A stretch of DNA of 64,000 nucleotides from Diplodia intermedia (Eukaryota; Ascomycota; Dothideomycetes; Botryosphaeriales; Botryosphaeriaceae): positions 1,178,001 to 1,242,000 of the forward strand of contig JAKEKT010000001.1 of assembly GCA_021495925.1 (NCBI GenBank), given 5' to 3'. A program made the translations under genes and the position numbers. Shown here piece after piece: positions 21,524-33,218 of this stretch. The notes under the pieces were generated by a model. The model did not search any database, had not been told where the DNA came from, and worked only from the letters and a program-made list of their open reading frames with translations. Position 1 is the stretch's first letter. The number at the start of each line of letters is the position of its first letter.

Positions 21524-23427
21524 GTGTTCACGGTCGGCGTTTTGGGAGTATTCAGTGACTGGGAGTCAGGTCGGCGAGCCAAAGCGGATTCAACTAGCCA
21601 CGGTTCAGCTGCGCTCTAGTCGGAGGGCGCATTACGAACAGGACGGGGGCGGATACGCGCTGCTCTTCAGCTGAGGCAGCTTTCGCCATTTACGGTTGGG
21701 ATATTGCAATCGGACAAGGCTATGTTGCCATCGGTATGATAGAATATTTAATCTTCATGTGGTGTTAGAGACAAGGTTTCCGCAGGATCCGAATGCGACA
21801 GTCGACAGCGAGGAAGCGGAATGCTTCAAGCAGGGACAAATTTCCGTGGTTGCGGCGTTGACTTTGGGAGGCTCCGCTGTGTCGGCTCCTCTAGTCGAGG
21901 CGCTTGGCTGGAATGGAGTGGAAGGATGCACGGAGCGGACGGACAACGCCGATGAGGTGGCGCACCCTCACAGGCAGCCACAGCATGCAGAGAGCCTGCC
22001 AAGATAGCCATGTGGAACGCTGGGGCGAGGATGGCTTTTTTTGTCTTCCCTTTCACGAACGAAAGAATAGGAGGTTACGTGAAAGGGGCCGAACGTGTAT
22101 GATGGACATGTTTGTGTGTAGCGGACAAGATAAGGTTATTGACAGATGTCGAGCCCTACGCGCGCACGTCCTCTCGCGCGAAAGACGATGATTGTCGCCG
22201 GGGTCGCCGGCCGACGGTCCCGCACCTGCCGCCGCTTCTTCTTCTTCTTCTCCTCATTCCACGCCCGATTGTCCATCTCGGTATCTGCAGAGTAAAGGCT
22301 CGTGTTGCAACGCAACCTTCGAAGCTCGCCTAGCGCGCTCATCTACCAGAGCAGGCACACTGCGGATTCTCACCAGAGTATCGACAGGCAGTTCGAGTGC
22401 AACGCCGTCTGTGGATCCTTCTCGCGTCCGAGTCCGGCAGTGCGGATGCCAAAGCCGGCTAAATCTCCGAAATGCAGAGAAAACGCGCGCCCTTCACCTC
22501 CAACCTACCCGCGGCTAGCCATATCGTGGACTGCCCTTTGCGGTAGGTCGCTGATGCACTCGACCAACCCGTGCCTTGAGTCTGGGCCTCAAGCACGAGG
22601 CGCTGGATAGCCAGCATGGCCGTACAAGGCCGCATCTTCCCTCCGGTTTCCCGGCCTGCTCGCCGCGGCGCAGGAATGTCGGCCAGGTTTTGCCGGGCGG
22701 GCTGGCTAGTGAGCGGGCGCTTGGGACTGGACCCTCACGCCACTTGCTAGCTGCACCGAATCTCGCTTCTATCTTCCACCGGCAATTGAACCCTTCGAGC
22801 AGCCAAGCCTCCTCAATGCCGTCGCTTCTCCGCCCTGCTGCCTGCGCTTGCGCCAGGAACAGGAAAGGCGCGACATGCAGGAGCATCTTATCGCGCACCC
22901 TCGGCTGCCCCCGTGGCGTGGCCCACCTTCAGCGCCATCGTCAGCTAATGTTTGGCTTGTCCATGGAGCGCGAATGCCTGCACGTGGAGCAGCTCTGTTG
23001 GCTCCCCTGTCTTCTGTCCGCATCTGCCAGTTGGAAACCCCTGGCTGCCAACGCCAATCGGTCCCTGCCACTGCGAGGCTGTAAAGCTTAGCCGAATGCT
23101 GTTGAAGGAGCGAAAGAAGGTGGAGTCGGCTTTGATGACCATCCGCTAATGAGCCAGCACGCCGCTTCGGCCATGTCGCCCACCCCGAGCCGCACGGCCA
23201 GGTGTGCGGTGCGCCTCTTTTCTTTACTGTGTATATCATGCCTCCACTCCCTGTCTGCTCGCCTCTCCTGCCAGGCGCTGCCTCTGTCAATCTCTATCCG
23301 GCACCTGCTTGGCTGTTGCAGACTCGCTGTCTGCGTCCCTTCGTTGGCGACCTCGGTCATTCCACTCTCTACCCCAGCTTCGGCTACTAGTCATTCTTTC
23401 CGTACCATACTAATCCAGTAATACCCC
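21524..23427. other. 1.9-kb region without a convincing gene
   Basis: Lies between the DUF3431 gene and the chitinase. Open frames here overlap each other on both strands, lack family features and change codon use. A CTT run lies near 22229-22250. The last few hundred bases are pyrimidine-rich, like a long chitinase leader, and might hold a missing signal-peptide exon for that gene. Confidence 0.45.
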
Positions 23428-26400
23428 ATGCCTATCATGGATATGCCACTCTCACTCGCCCTTCCGGAATGCCCCGTCACCTATCCTGCCCCTGCTTTCA
23501 ATCCTCAAGCCAATACCAACGTTGCCGTCTATTGGGTAGGTCCTCGAATCAAACGCAAAGAGTCAGCGTCGACAGTATTGACACGTCCTTCTCTCCAGGG
23601 TCAAGGAGCCAACCAGGGCCGTCTGGTAGACTTCTGTCAAAATGGTGCTTACGACATCATCAACATAGGCTTCATCAACAAGTTCCCTGATGCGAATGGA
23701 TACCCCGGGGCCAACTTCGGCAACCAGTGTGGATCAGAGACGTATCCAGGCACAGATCTTCCAATCAACTGCCCTTGGATCGGCCAGGACATTAAGACAT
23801 GCCAGGACGTCTATGGCAAGAAGGTTTTCCTGTCCATTGGTGGTGGCTCGCCAACCGACTACTACCTGACGGACAAAGACTATGCCGAGTCCTTTGCTGA
23901 ATTTCTCTGGAACGCCTTCGGCCCTTCGAAGAATGACGGAACCCCTAGGCCCTTTGGCGATGCTGTTATCGACGGCTTCGACTTCGACATCGAGTCGCAG
24001 ATGGCATCCGCTCCTTCTGGCGCACCGGACTATCAGTCACAGTATTACCCGGACATGATCAACCACTTCCACGACGTCTTGTTCCTCGAAGACACGTCCA
24101 AGAGCTATTACATCTCGGCTGCTCCTCAATGCTCCTTCCCCGATGCCCACTTTGGACACACGTTCTTCCAGACTACGTGGGTCGACTTTGTCTTTGTCCA
24201 GCTCTACAATACCCCGCAGTGCAACGCCTTCATGTCATACCTAGGCGGTTCCCTTGATTTCTTTCTCTACCTGGGCAATTTACTCGATAGTCGCAACCCT
24301 GCAATGAGGGTTTATGCTGGCCTGGTAAGTTTCGATGGATCACATGGCCTGCCAATCCGCTCGACTGACGTTTCCCACAGACTGCTGGTTTCGATGGCGC
24401 GCCCAATGATCTTGATGCCTACCTCCCGCCGACGATGGCCTGGCAGTGGGTGCACGCGCTCCAATACTATCCCGTTTTTGGTGGTGTGATGCTCTGGGAG
24501 GCCACTGTTGACCAGGAGAACACGCAAGACGGCTACATGTACTCTGAGTACATCAAGGCAGCCCTCACCGGATGCGGGAGTGACTACACGCCGGACTCCG
24601 AGTGCAGCTTCCTTCAGTACAAGCCTAACAAGCCCCAACTTACCATCTCTCAGAATGGCAAGTGTGGTGCTTCATATGGCCAAACTTGCGAAGGTTCCAC
24701 ATTTGGAAACTGCTGCAGTCAATATGGCAACTGCGGAACGGCTGATGCGTTCTGTGCGACGGTCAACAATTGTGATATCAGATACGGCCTGTGCGGCGCC
24801 GACGCCAATGCGGCTCCGACCTGCACTACCTCCACTTCAATCACCCCTACACCAACGCCTCCGGCTGCCACGCCCGTCGACACTCCTATCGATACCCCTG
24901 TTGCCAACACTCCTGTCTTTACACCTCCAGTTGACACTCCTGTTTTCACCCCTTCTGCGAACACACCGATTGACAACACCCCGGTTTCCACTCCTATCAA
25001 CACTCCTGTCTTCACCCCTATCAATACTCCTGTCGATAACACTCCCATTGTCAATACTCCTGTTGTCAATACTCCTGTTGTCAATACTCCGGTTGTCAAT
25101 ACGCCTGTTGTCAATACTCCCGTTGTCAGCACCCCCGTTGTTAACACTCCTGTTTTCACGCCCCCGGGCATCAACACTCCCGTCGTTGACACTCCAATCT
25201 TCACCCCTTCTGCCAACACGCCCGTTGTCGGGACTCCCGTTTTCACGTCGTCCATTTACACTCCGCCCGTCTTCTCGCCGAGCGGCAACCTGTCTATTCA
25301 CTTGTCGACCCCAAGTGCATCGAATCCCGTCGGGATTTCTGGCTCTGTTGTACTCTCCAACTCCGCTCAAGTATCTGGTCCCACTGGTCTTACCTCAAGT
25401 CCGGCTTCTGGGATTACTTCTGCACCAACCCTCTCTGGTTCCCTTTCGGCACCTGGAGATGTGACGACGACCGTTATCACAACGACATACATCGACGTTT
25501 GCCCCACTGGCATCACCACGGTCACCACGACATATACCACTACGGTCTGCCCGACGCAAGCTCCCTCAGCCATCCCTTCCGGCTGGACCACCACGGTGAC
25601 CGTCTGCACCAACTGCGGACCCGAGCCAACCACCCTCACCCTGACCAGGCCTATCCCCACCGCCAGCGGTCCTGCTCCTACATCTGTTTCGGCGCTCACG
25701 ACTTCCACAGTCTACGCAACTCAGCTCTTCACCATCACCGCATGCCCGCCTTCGGTTCCCGATTGCCCTGCCAGTTCCAAGACTCACATATCCGTCGCAA
25801 CCTCGGTTGTCCCCATCTCGACGACCGTATTCCCCGCGCCGCCTGTTGCCGCTAGCTCATCGGCAACCACGGCGTCGGTTGGTAGCCAGACCGGTCAGGG
25901 CTCTCATGAAGGTAGCCAGGGCAGCAACGCGAACGGCAGCAGTGACTTCTCGACAAGCACCGTCTATGCGACTCAGCTGGTGACCATCACTGCTTGCCCG
26001 CCTTCGGTAACCAATTGTCCCGCCAATTCGAAGACTTACGTTTCGGTCGCCACTTCTCTTGTTCCTGTCTCGACAACGGTGTACCTTGTGTCGCCCGTCG
26101 TCGCCGTCGCCAGCAGCTCATCGGCAGCCACCAGCGCTGCTGTCGGTGGCCAGACCGGTCAGCTTCCGTCCCAAGGTAGCCAGAGTAGCAGCCAGGGCGG
26201 AAACAGCGGCGCCAACTCCAACACCAATGGCGGCGGCTTCTCGACGAGCACCGTCTATCAGACCCAGCTCGTCACCGTCACGCAATGCCCACCCTCCGTT
26301 CCCAACTGTCCCGCCAGCGCGAAGACCACCGCTGTGTTCACTACCGCGGTGTCGTCGTACTTGACAGTCGTCCCCATCGTCGCTACAACCACGACTTCGG

Positions 26401-27086
26401 TTGGTGGCAGCGGCAGCGGCAGTGGCTCTGTGCCCTCCACCGTGTCTCCTGCCTCTAAACAAGTATATAGCGGTGGTATTACCAGCACTGTCGTCTCAGG
26501 TGTCCCCATCCAGTCCGGCGTCAATGGCGGATCGGGCTCCGGCTCCGGCTCCAGATCCAGCTCTGTGTCGTCGTACTCGTCCTCTCCATCCTCCGCGGCA
26601 GTCGTGCCCGGCTCCAAGATGTCCTCTTCCTCCGCAGTCGGTGGATCCGTGGGCAGTGGCAGCAGCAGAACCGCCACCACCAACGCCAACACTCAAACAG
26701 CGACCGCGGTCACCACGCAGCTCCTGACCCTCTCCATCGTCCCTGTGCCCGCGTCATCGGCGTCGGCGTCCAGCGGAGCCTACTCTCATCTTTCTGTCCA
26801 CTCTTCGGCGGCGGCGGCGGATGCTGCTGCCTCGGCGTCCGCAGGCCTGCCCAACTACCGCAACGGCACCGTTGCGCATTTGAACACTCCTGCTCCTTAC
26901 GGCACTCCCACGCCTAGCGCTGCTACAAGTAGCGGCAGCGGCAGCGGCAGCGGCAGTGGCAGCGGCAGGACTCAGGACGCGTCGGGCCCGATGTATACCG
27001 GTGGCGCGTCAGCGAGCGTGAGCAGGAGGGGCGTGGCTGTTGGGGGCTTGGCGGCAGTTGTGGCCGCTGTGATGGTGTTGATATAG
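23428..27086 (+). CDS. GH18 class III-type chitinase, CBM18, GPI anchor
   Basis: Cell-wall chitinase hydrolysing beta-1,4-GlcNAc polymers. Exons 23428-23535, 23599-24324 and 24381-27086 give 1179 aa. The GH18 barrel starts FNPQANTNVAVYWGQG and carries the catalytic motif DGFDFDIE with Glu at about 168; VMLWEATVDQ closes it. A Cys-rich CBM18 chitin-binding module follows (about 368-412, with CCSQYGNCG). Then come a Thr/Pro minisatellite region, three long TSTVYATQL repeats, a Ser/Gly-rich stalk and a C-terminal hydrophobic tail (VAVGGLAAVVAAVMVLI) after a Gly/Ser stretch, a typical GPI signal. The model's N-terminus (MPIMDMPLSLALPECP) is a poor signal peptide and an in-frame TAA lies just upstream, so the true first exon may be further 5'. 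Confidence 0.9.
25049..25152 (+). repeat. 15-bp minisatellite encoding VNTPV repeats
   Basis: Seven near-identical 15-bp units (GTTGTCAATACTCCT type) inside the chitinase gene, within a longer degenerate stretch (about 24890-25250) of TPV-type pentapeptides. Likely O-mannosylated spacer; copy number may vary between strains. Confidence 0.9.
25700..26390 (+). repeat. Three long internal repeats in chitinase
   Basis: Three diverged units of about 80-95 codons begin TSTVYATQLFTITACPPSV (about 25701), TSTVYATQLVTITACPPSV (about 25953) and TSTVYQTQLVTVTQCPPSV (about 26244), each with two cysteines. Ser/Gly linkers separate them. Confidence 0.85.
26930..26970 (+). repeat. (GGCAGC)n run coding for Ser-Gly
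   Basis: Short hexanucleotide array near the 3' end of the chitinase gene, encoding a Ser-Gly stalk just before the GPI signal. Confidence 0.8.
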
Positions 27087-27688
27087 ATGTGAGAGAAGCA
27101 GAGGAGAAGGAGGGTTGTGGTGGAGGTATACTCACTTCGAACTTCGTGGCAATGGTCACTTGATGTCTTTGGTGTAGGAGGCGAGGGGAAGAAAGGAGAG
27201 GGAAGGAAAATTTAATTCACGCACCTATTCCGTTCACGATTTGGGGGGGGTACGTTTTCATGAGGGATTGACCTATTTACATTCGACTAGTCTCTTTCTG
27301 CAAGTGCGATGCTTCGCCTTGCGTATATTTCCCTTTAAATAGATTTCAACATGCATTTTACAAAGACGCGAACAACGTCGTTTTCTGCCGCCAAGAGCCC
27401 CTGCCTTTGAAGTCTGATCATATGCTCCTATTCCCATTTTCGTTGACAAACGGAATGTCAAGCACTCTCACATCGCTTCGGAAACGTTGATGGGTCCAAT
27501 TGCTCGATTGTTTTCTCTATGCCAGCATTCCAAACTCTCTTTGCTGGACTTTCCCTCCCTTTTCACATCAAAATCATGTAGACTCGTAAAACAACAGTAG
27601 TAAAGTAATTGACTCTGGCCTCCGCGCCGTCGACGCCAAATTCCAAGTTTCCTACCTCCTTTCTCTTATTCTCCCATGTTCCCCGTAT
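27087..27688. other. Convergent 3' spacer
   Basis: 602 bp of AT-richer sequence between the chitinase and Aha1 stops, with a G8 run near 27243. Nothing gene-like is seen. Confidence 0.6.
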
Positions 27689-28810
27689 CTACAAGACGGT
27701 GCCGAAGCCGAAGGTGGTCTTGATGCTCTTCATGTAGTACTCACCCCAGTTGCGCCTGGTCACATCCTCTTGGCCGACGGGGACGCCCTTCCACTCGACG
27801 CGCATGACGGTGACCTTGTCGACATCGTTCTGGTCGAAGTGCATGTTGAGGGTGGAGAAGTGGCCTTGGGGCCACTGGGCCAGGCGCCACTTCTGCACAA
27901 TCGTCTTGGGCTCCTCGAGCGTCACGAACTCGCCCGACACGTTACCGCCGAACAGCTCGAACTTGCCGCCCACCTGCGCGCCCTCCCACGTCTTGGGCGG
28001 CGCGCGTGTGAAGGCGGCGATGCGCTGCGGGTCCGTGAACGTCTGGTACAGCTCCGCGGCAGTCGTGCGGAACTCGTCGTTATCGGTGAGCGTCGTCGTG
28101 TTGATTAGCGGACCCTTGCCGCCCGAGGTGGTGGTGGTAGTGGTCGAGGAGGCGGACTGGCCGCCCTTGTTGAGCGACGAGCTCTCGTAGACCTTGGGGG
28201 TGGAAAAGCCGCTGCCGGGGTTGGAGCCTGGGGCGTGCTGGATGTCCTTGCCGTGCTCGGCGACCAGAGCTTGAGTAAGGTTTGCGAAGCGTTCGCGGAG
28301 CTTAGGGGTAAGCTGGGAGCGGACGAGGTCCTTGACGGGTTGCTTGCTTGACGATTCGCTGTAGATGTCTATCTCAAACTACGCAAGGCGGGGGCGTTAG
28401 CGTCGTCTCTGGGGGCCCGAATGCAACGGAGAGGGAACGTACGACATACTCGTCTTCCTCGGTGTCGTGTGCGATCTCCGGGATGGTGATGGTGCCACTT
28501 GCTGCCTCGCCCTCCTTGTTCTTGCCTGCAGAAGAGGTCAGGTACGTGTTCCAGCCTCGTGGTGTGGTGGGTGGGTTCAGCGCATACCTGAGTACTCCAG
28601 CTGCAGCTTCACGTCGTAGATGGTTATGACCTTGCCCTTGCGCTGGCTGACCTCGACATCGCCATCCATGCTAATGACACGATCGACCTGGGCGGTGACG
28701 CCGTCGGCCTCGGCGGAGATGCCCTGCAGATCCTTCTCCAGATATTCCCGCGCCCAGGTGCCAACATCCTTGTTGACCCAATGCCAGTTGTTGGGGTTGT
28801 GGAGCACCAT
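27689..28810 (-). CDS. AHA1: Aha1, activator of Hsp90 ATPase
   Basis: Cytosolic co-chaperone that binds the middle and N-terminal domains of Hsp90 and stimulates ATP hydrolysis. Exons 28810-28588, 28525-28443 and 28378-27689 give 331 aa, close to yeast Aha1 (350). The N-terminal domain opens MVLHNPNNWHWVNKD (NWHW-VNKD is the Aha1 hallmark) and includes SQRKGKVITIYDVKL; a Ser/Thr/Gly linker leads to the C-terminal AHSA1 (START-like) domain with ELYQTFTDPQRIAAFTRAPP, GGKFELFGGNVSGEF and KIVQKWR-type sequence. No residue appears missing. A heat-shock-element-like sequence lies about 345 bp upstream. Head-to-head with the Dlt1 gene. Confidence 0.96.
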
Positions 28811-29735
28811 TGCGACAGCAGTGTGCGGGTAGACGTGTGAGTTGGAGGTGGTTGAGAGGTCGCGGGGAGCTCTGGGGCAATCACGGAGGGTCAGCTTACT
28901 CCAAGGCTGTGCGGGAAGATTGGTGGCCAGAGCAGAACGAAGGCAGCAGAGAAACGGCCGGGTTGATGTGGCTGTGGGTGGACAAGCAACAGCCAGAATG
29001 CTAGGTCACGCTTGGGGTTGTGAAAGACGTGCGGCGGAAGCTTACACTTTGGAGCCGAGCGCTAGGCTGTCACGGTTCAGCAACGGATATGCAGATGGTT
29101 GCTGGCAAGGGACTGGAGGGGTAGTTATGGATTTCGGCGTGGATTGGACGCTGGAACATTCGAATAGCTTCTTAGAAGACCGCTGGACCACTCCCGCGGC
29201 GCCGGCCCGAAAAGTTCCCGATCTGCCCCTCCACCGCCCCCGCCGCCGCCTGCTGTGCTGAAAACAGCAGCCGCCCCTCGCGCCTCCTATCTGCGCATTC
29301 TACTGGTCGCATCTTTGGTCTCTTTGCGAACCCCGTCCAACAAACCCGGCTGCACTGTTGTCTAGTCATTTCGCCGCCTGTCGATACGCACGCTGCCGGT
29401 TGCCGGTTGCTGCGGCGCCGCCTCGGGAGTTTGTTGTTGTAAACGCAAGGAAAAACAAGATTGCAAAACGTCATGCAGCCCGACAAACTTTGGAATGGGC
29501 GGTCGTAGGCCTTCAACGACGGAAACAGGGCGTTGACGTGGTGGATGCCTGAAGCTCCGGCACGAGTCAGTGGAGCAGCATCGGGCAGTGGCCACGACTT
29601 CGGCAGATCGACGACCAAGGCAGCTCATCTGTGGAACATCTGCCCTGGCTCCCTTAACCTCCGCCCGCAACATCGCGAAAACACCCCGGCCCTCCGCCTC
29701 AACATGTGATTCTTTTCCTGTTTGTTTAGCCAAGC
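28811..29735. promoter_or_regulatory. Divergent promoter, AHA1 / DLT1
   Basis: 925 bp. The element at 29154-29178 resembles a heat-shock element. The rest shows no gene; small open frames cross it on both strands without family features. Confidence 0.4.
29154..29178. promoter_or_regulatory. Heat-shock-element-like site
   Basis: GAACATTC (GAAnnTTC, 29154-29161) is followed by the inverted pair CTTCTTAGAAG (29168-29178). Hsf1 binds inverted nGAAn units; AHA1 is a heat-shock gene in yeast. Spacing is not fully canonical. Confidence 0.35.
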
Positions 29736-31067
29736 ATGCGCATACCCTTTTTTCGCATATGGTATTCGACTACCTACTCCATCGTCTTCCTCCTGCTCGT
29801 CATCCTCCTTGCCGCAACTCCCGGCGATCTCGTTTACCAAGCTGTGCGCAATCGCGGATACCCGAATGCCTTTGCCGTCGGCGCCGTCTACGTCTTGACC
29901 TTCCTGATCACCGTCTGCGTCTACGCCACCCGCCTTTACACGAATCGCACCGCCCTCCTCGGCATCCCCAAGTCCTACATACCCATCGAGCAGGGCGAGG
30001 TCAGCAACCATGTGCGGCGCATGATCATGAAGGGCTTTGAGCGGAGCGCGCTGATAGCATGGGATTCGCGGCCGCGGGATCTGCGCCCTGAGCTGCAGGA
30101 AGAGCGTGAAGGGAGCACCACACCGTCAAACGAGCGCAGTCTAAGGAAGAAGGACCGGCCGCGTGACGCGACGGTTATCCCCGTTGACCCCGACTCGCCT
30201 CCTTGGGGACACATTTCGCACCCGGGATGGGCGTCGCCTGCGATGGATGGGGTGCCTAACCTGCAGTTCTGCAACGTTATTGCCGAATTGCCGAATCTTA
30301 TCGAGGCGAAGGCCGTGTCTTTGGCTCCTGCGGATCCCGCCTTCGCATTCCACATGTCGCTGGACGGTGTGCCCGTCATGCCGGATGCGCGCATCGTCGC
30401 CTTGCTGCAACGACCCTCCAATATGGGTCTGCGCGACTACCTGGGTCACCTCTCAACCTTCGGTCTCATCAACCCGCCAGAACTAGGAACCGAGTTCCTC
30501 AAACGCTACGAACATGCGCGCTTCTCCACGCAGGCCATTTCGGAAGTGCAGTTTCAGGAACTCATGGAAATGTTCGCCGGAATTCTGACCGGGATGACGG
30601 ATCTTGCCCCCGAGCTCATCGAGGAGCTTCAGCGCGAAGCGTACAGTTCAAGCTCGGAAACGGCGAGCCTTGCGCCGTCCCAGATGTCTTCTTCGTCGAT
30701 GGGTTCCACCGGATCTGCCATCCACTACAAGACTCCGCGCACCGTTCCATATGCGGAATCCTTGTACACGCGCAGCACAACCTCCACGGCAGACCTTAGT
30801 GAAAGTAACGGTAGTCTACGTACTGCGCCATCACACTTCTACGACCATAGCTCTGAGCATGCTGTTGCGCCCCGAACACCTTCGATCGCATCCAGAAATT
30901 CGTCGATGCAAACGCCAGTGCCACGGAGGATCCCATCATCCATCCCCCCGCCATCGACGTCGAGTTCGTCAACCGCCTCATTGAGATCAGCCAGGAGCGT
31001 CATCAGGTTGACGCCTAATCCAAGCCCTGGACAGCTTCCCTACTATTTCGACATTCAGAATGGATGA
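29736..31067 (+). CDS. DLT1: Dlt1, defect at low temperature protein 1
   Basis: Fungal membrane protein homologous to yeast Dlt1, whose loss impairs growth in the cold; molecular role unknown. Single exon, 443 aa. The first 70 residues contain two membrane spans (about 11-28 and 47-66) with the family signature MRIPFFRIWYSTTYSIVFLL and YATRLYTNR, then IPKSYIPIEQGEV. The soluble middle part (PPWGHISHPGWASP, NMGLRDYLGHL, FAGILTGM) is also conserved, and the last 130 residues are a Ser/Thr-rich disordered tail. Start at 29736 is the only Met that gives the signature N-terminus. Confidence 0.9.
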   Translation: MRIPFFRIWYSTTYSIVFLLLVILLAATPGDLVYQAVRNRGYPNAFAVGAVYVLTFLITVCVYATRLYTNRTALLGIPKSYIPIEQGEVSNHVRRMIMKGFERSALIAWDSRPRDLRPELQEEREGSTTPSNERSLRKKDRPRDATVIPVDPDSPPWGHISHPGWASPAMDGVPNLQFCNVIAELPNLIEAKAVSLAPADPAFAFHMSLDGVPVMPDARIVALLQRPSNMGLRDYLGHLSTFGLINPPELGTEFLKRYEHARFSTQAISEVQFQELMEMFAGILTGMTDLAPELIEELQREAYSSSSETASLAPSQMSSSSMGSTGSAIHYKTPRTVPYAESLYTRSTTSTADLSESNGSLRTAPSHFYDHSSEHAVAPRTPSIASRNSSMQTPVPRRIPSSIPPPSTSSSSTASLRSARSVIRLTPNPSPGQLPYYFDIQNG

Positions 31068-31290
31068 ACACCAGCAGCCCCATACGCTATCTCTGGATAA
31101 TTATTCCCATATTATACCCAAAAACGTCGAACAGACGTGAAAATGTCTATTGCAAGAAAAAATAATCTGCGCTCGGAGCTCCGACAGTACTTCCGGTGCA
31201 GAAGACGTTCTAATCTAAACATACTCCAATTATTGGAGTCATAATATTGAATGCAGCACATCTCCTTGGTCGTCTCACTCGGACGCTTCT

Positions 31291-32614
31291 TCACCAACTG
31301 ACCAGCTGCCTTCCTCTATCGAAGCCTCCACGCAGCTGCCTTTCCGGTTTCACCAGCTTCCCCTGCAATATGGTATACTTGACGATATTCTCGCAGTCCT
31401 CCGGCCGCACTCGCGCCAGCCACATGCACTGCGCCGCCTCCCGGATCGGCGGCTTGCTCGGCGCCTTCGCCTCTCCGTTGCTTTCACTCTCCTCGACTAC
31501 CTCACCACCCTCGTGTGTGGCACTCCCGTTATGTTCTCCGCCGTTCACAGCCTTTTCCTGTTCGACGACGGACGGCGCCAACACGCCGGCGCTACCGACA
31601 CGGCGGTATATGATCACATTGGCGGCGAACTTGTGGCCGCCGACGTGGTTGATGAAGTAGATGGCGCAGCCGCCGGGGCGCTCGTCGTGCAGGTCGCGGT
31701 ACAGGCCGAGCGGGCGCAGGTGGCGCTCGAACTCGCGGCGCAGCAGCGGCGCCGACTGGCCGCAGCGGGCGTCGCGTGTCTTATGGCTACAGAGCATGAT
31801 GAGGTAGTCATGCGGGCATTCGCGAGGTATCAGCGTGGAGGGATCGGGCGCGGGATGAGCGTTGTTTCGGTGGAATTTATGCGAATTATGCGAATTGGCG
31901 GAGGTGGTGGAGGGAGGGCGCTGCGGCGGGTCGGAGTGGATGAGAGGGGTCGTGTTGGTCGGGGAAAGGTCGACGTAGTTCTGGATGAGAGCGGGGACGA
32001 GGGAGGGCGTGACATTGTCGAAGATGGTGAAGGAGGGGAGTAGGAGGACGGTGGTGGCGGCCTCGGTGCCTGGGGAGTGGTGCTCGTTCGGGACGGGCAT
32101 GTCGGAGGCGGAGAGCATCATTTTCTGCGAGACTCGGGCGTTAATGCGCGGGATCCCGTCAGGTATCAGGTAGCTATACTTACGCCATTCGAAGGCTTGA
32201 CGCCGCATTTATCCACCGCTTCCATGATGGAGCCTTTCTCGTTGGCCACGTCCCTGACCTGCAAGTCAACACACATCAATACGAACCTCCCTCACATAAA
32301 ACAAGTAGGCGAGTAGCCAAAGACAAAGAACAAGGTAGTAAGCATACCCAATCCGACTTGCCCGTCGCGACCACCAGGTGCGTGCTCCAGCCCTTGACAT
32401 GGCCGTACATGTCCTCGCTCTCGTCGACGCTCCACTTGCGCGGGTACTTGATGGTGCACGACTCGCAGTCGCGCAGGCACTCCTCGCCGTCGACGACCGG
32501 GTTCGTCTTGGGGAAGAGCTGGTCGCTCGCGGGCGCTTTAGAGAAGCCGTTTGCGTGTTCCGACGAGGCTCCTCCGCCGACCTTGCCCCAAAGGCTCTTG
32601 AGGGCCGCCGCCAT
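31291..32614 (-). CDS. Apd1-like sucrase/ferredoxin-like protein
   Basis: Thioredoxin-like ferredoxin family protein related to yeast Apd1, which binds a 2Fe-2S cluster with Cys and His ligands and affects redox-drug sensitivity. Exons 32614-32348, 32258-32184 and 32124-31291 give 391 aa. The N-terminal part has a Cys cluster (CLRDCESC) and a conserved W/D region (WSTHLVVATGKSDW). The C-terminal part carries CSHKTRDARCG and HVGGHKFAANVIIY; the H-x3-H pattern is the His ligand pair expected in Apd1 proteins. A Ser/Glu-rich insertion of about 60 residues precedes the final CMWLARVRPEDCENIV block. Probably cytosolic. It is head-to-head with the OB-fold gene. Confidence 0.88.
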
Positions 32615-33218
32615 GGTATGAGGAGGGAGATTTCCGAGGGAAGGAAGATCGAGAAGGAGGAAGAGAAACGTGGGGCAGCGGAAAGAGCAGCAATGACGCG
32701 AATGGGAGCGGGCGTAATTTTAATCTGATGATCAGATAATCGTCGCGGTCGGAATTCCGCGCGGCGGGGGGGGCGCGGGCGGCGTGGAACAATTGCCGTG
32801 CCGTAGGATAGGTGGTCACTTGTCGGCGAAGGCGGCAGGACGGGACTCGGGAACACGGCTCTCCTCACTCAAAAAAAGGGTCTGGTAGCTACGCGCAGAG
32901 CAGCGGGTTTGGGAGAGCAGGGCGCTATATATTCGACCGGTCTTAGCCGGGCCATTACCACGGCGGCCCGCGCTTTGTCGTTCCGTCCGAATTGTCCGCT
33001 GGGGTGCTTCTGACTCTTCACCTCCGCGCTTTCTTCTGAGGCTGAGCTGCTGGGCTGGTTATCACCGAGGCCGAGGCGGTGCCTGAGCCGATCTCCCTCA
33101 CCCCTTGCCCCTATCAGCGCGCCATCCCCGGACAAAAGCCCATCTTCTCCGCCACGGATACCGACACCGAGCCCGAACGCTGGGGCCTCGTCGGAATGCG
33201 AAACCATTAGATTGCGCC
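32615..33218. promoter_or_regulatory. Divergent promoter, Apd1-like / OB-fold genes
   Basis: 604 bp, with a perfect 15-bp palindrome at 32723-32737 described separately. The rest is GC-rich without TATA. Confidence 0.4.
32723..32737. promoter_or_regulatory. 15-bp palindrome with GATA core
   Basis: ATCTGATGATCAGAT is a perfect inverted repeat of ATCTGAT around one G, continuing as AGATAA, a GATA-factor site. It lies 109 bp before the Apd1-like start. Confidence 0.4.

Noticed and set aside
25049..25152. CRISPR-like array
   Set aside because: Repeats are adjacent 15-mers in a eukaryotic coding sequence without spacers.
24719..25255. Antisense frame with TGVLT repeats
   Set aside because: Simply the reverse reading of the chitinase minisatellite.
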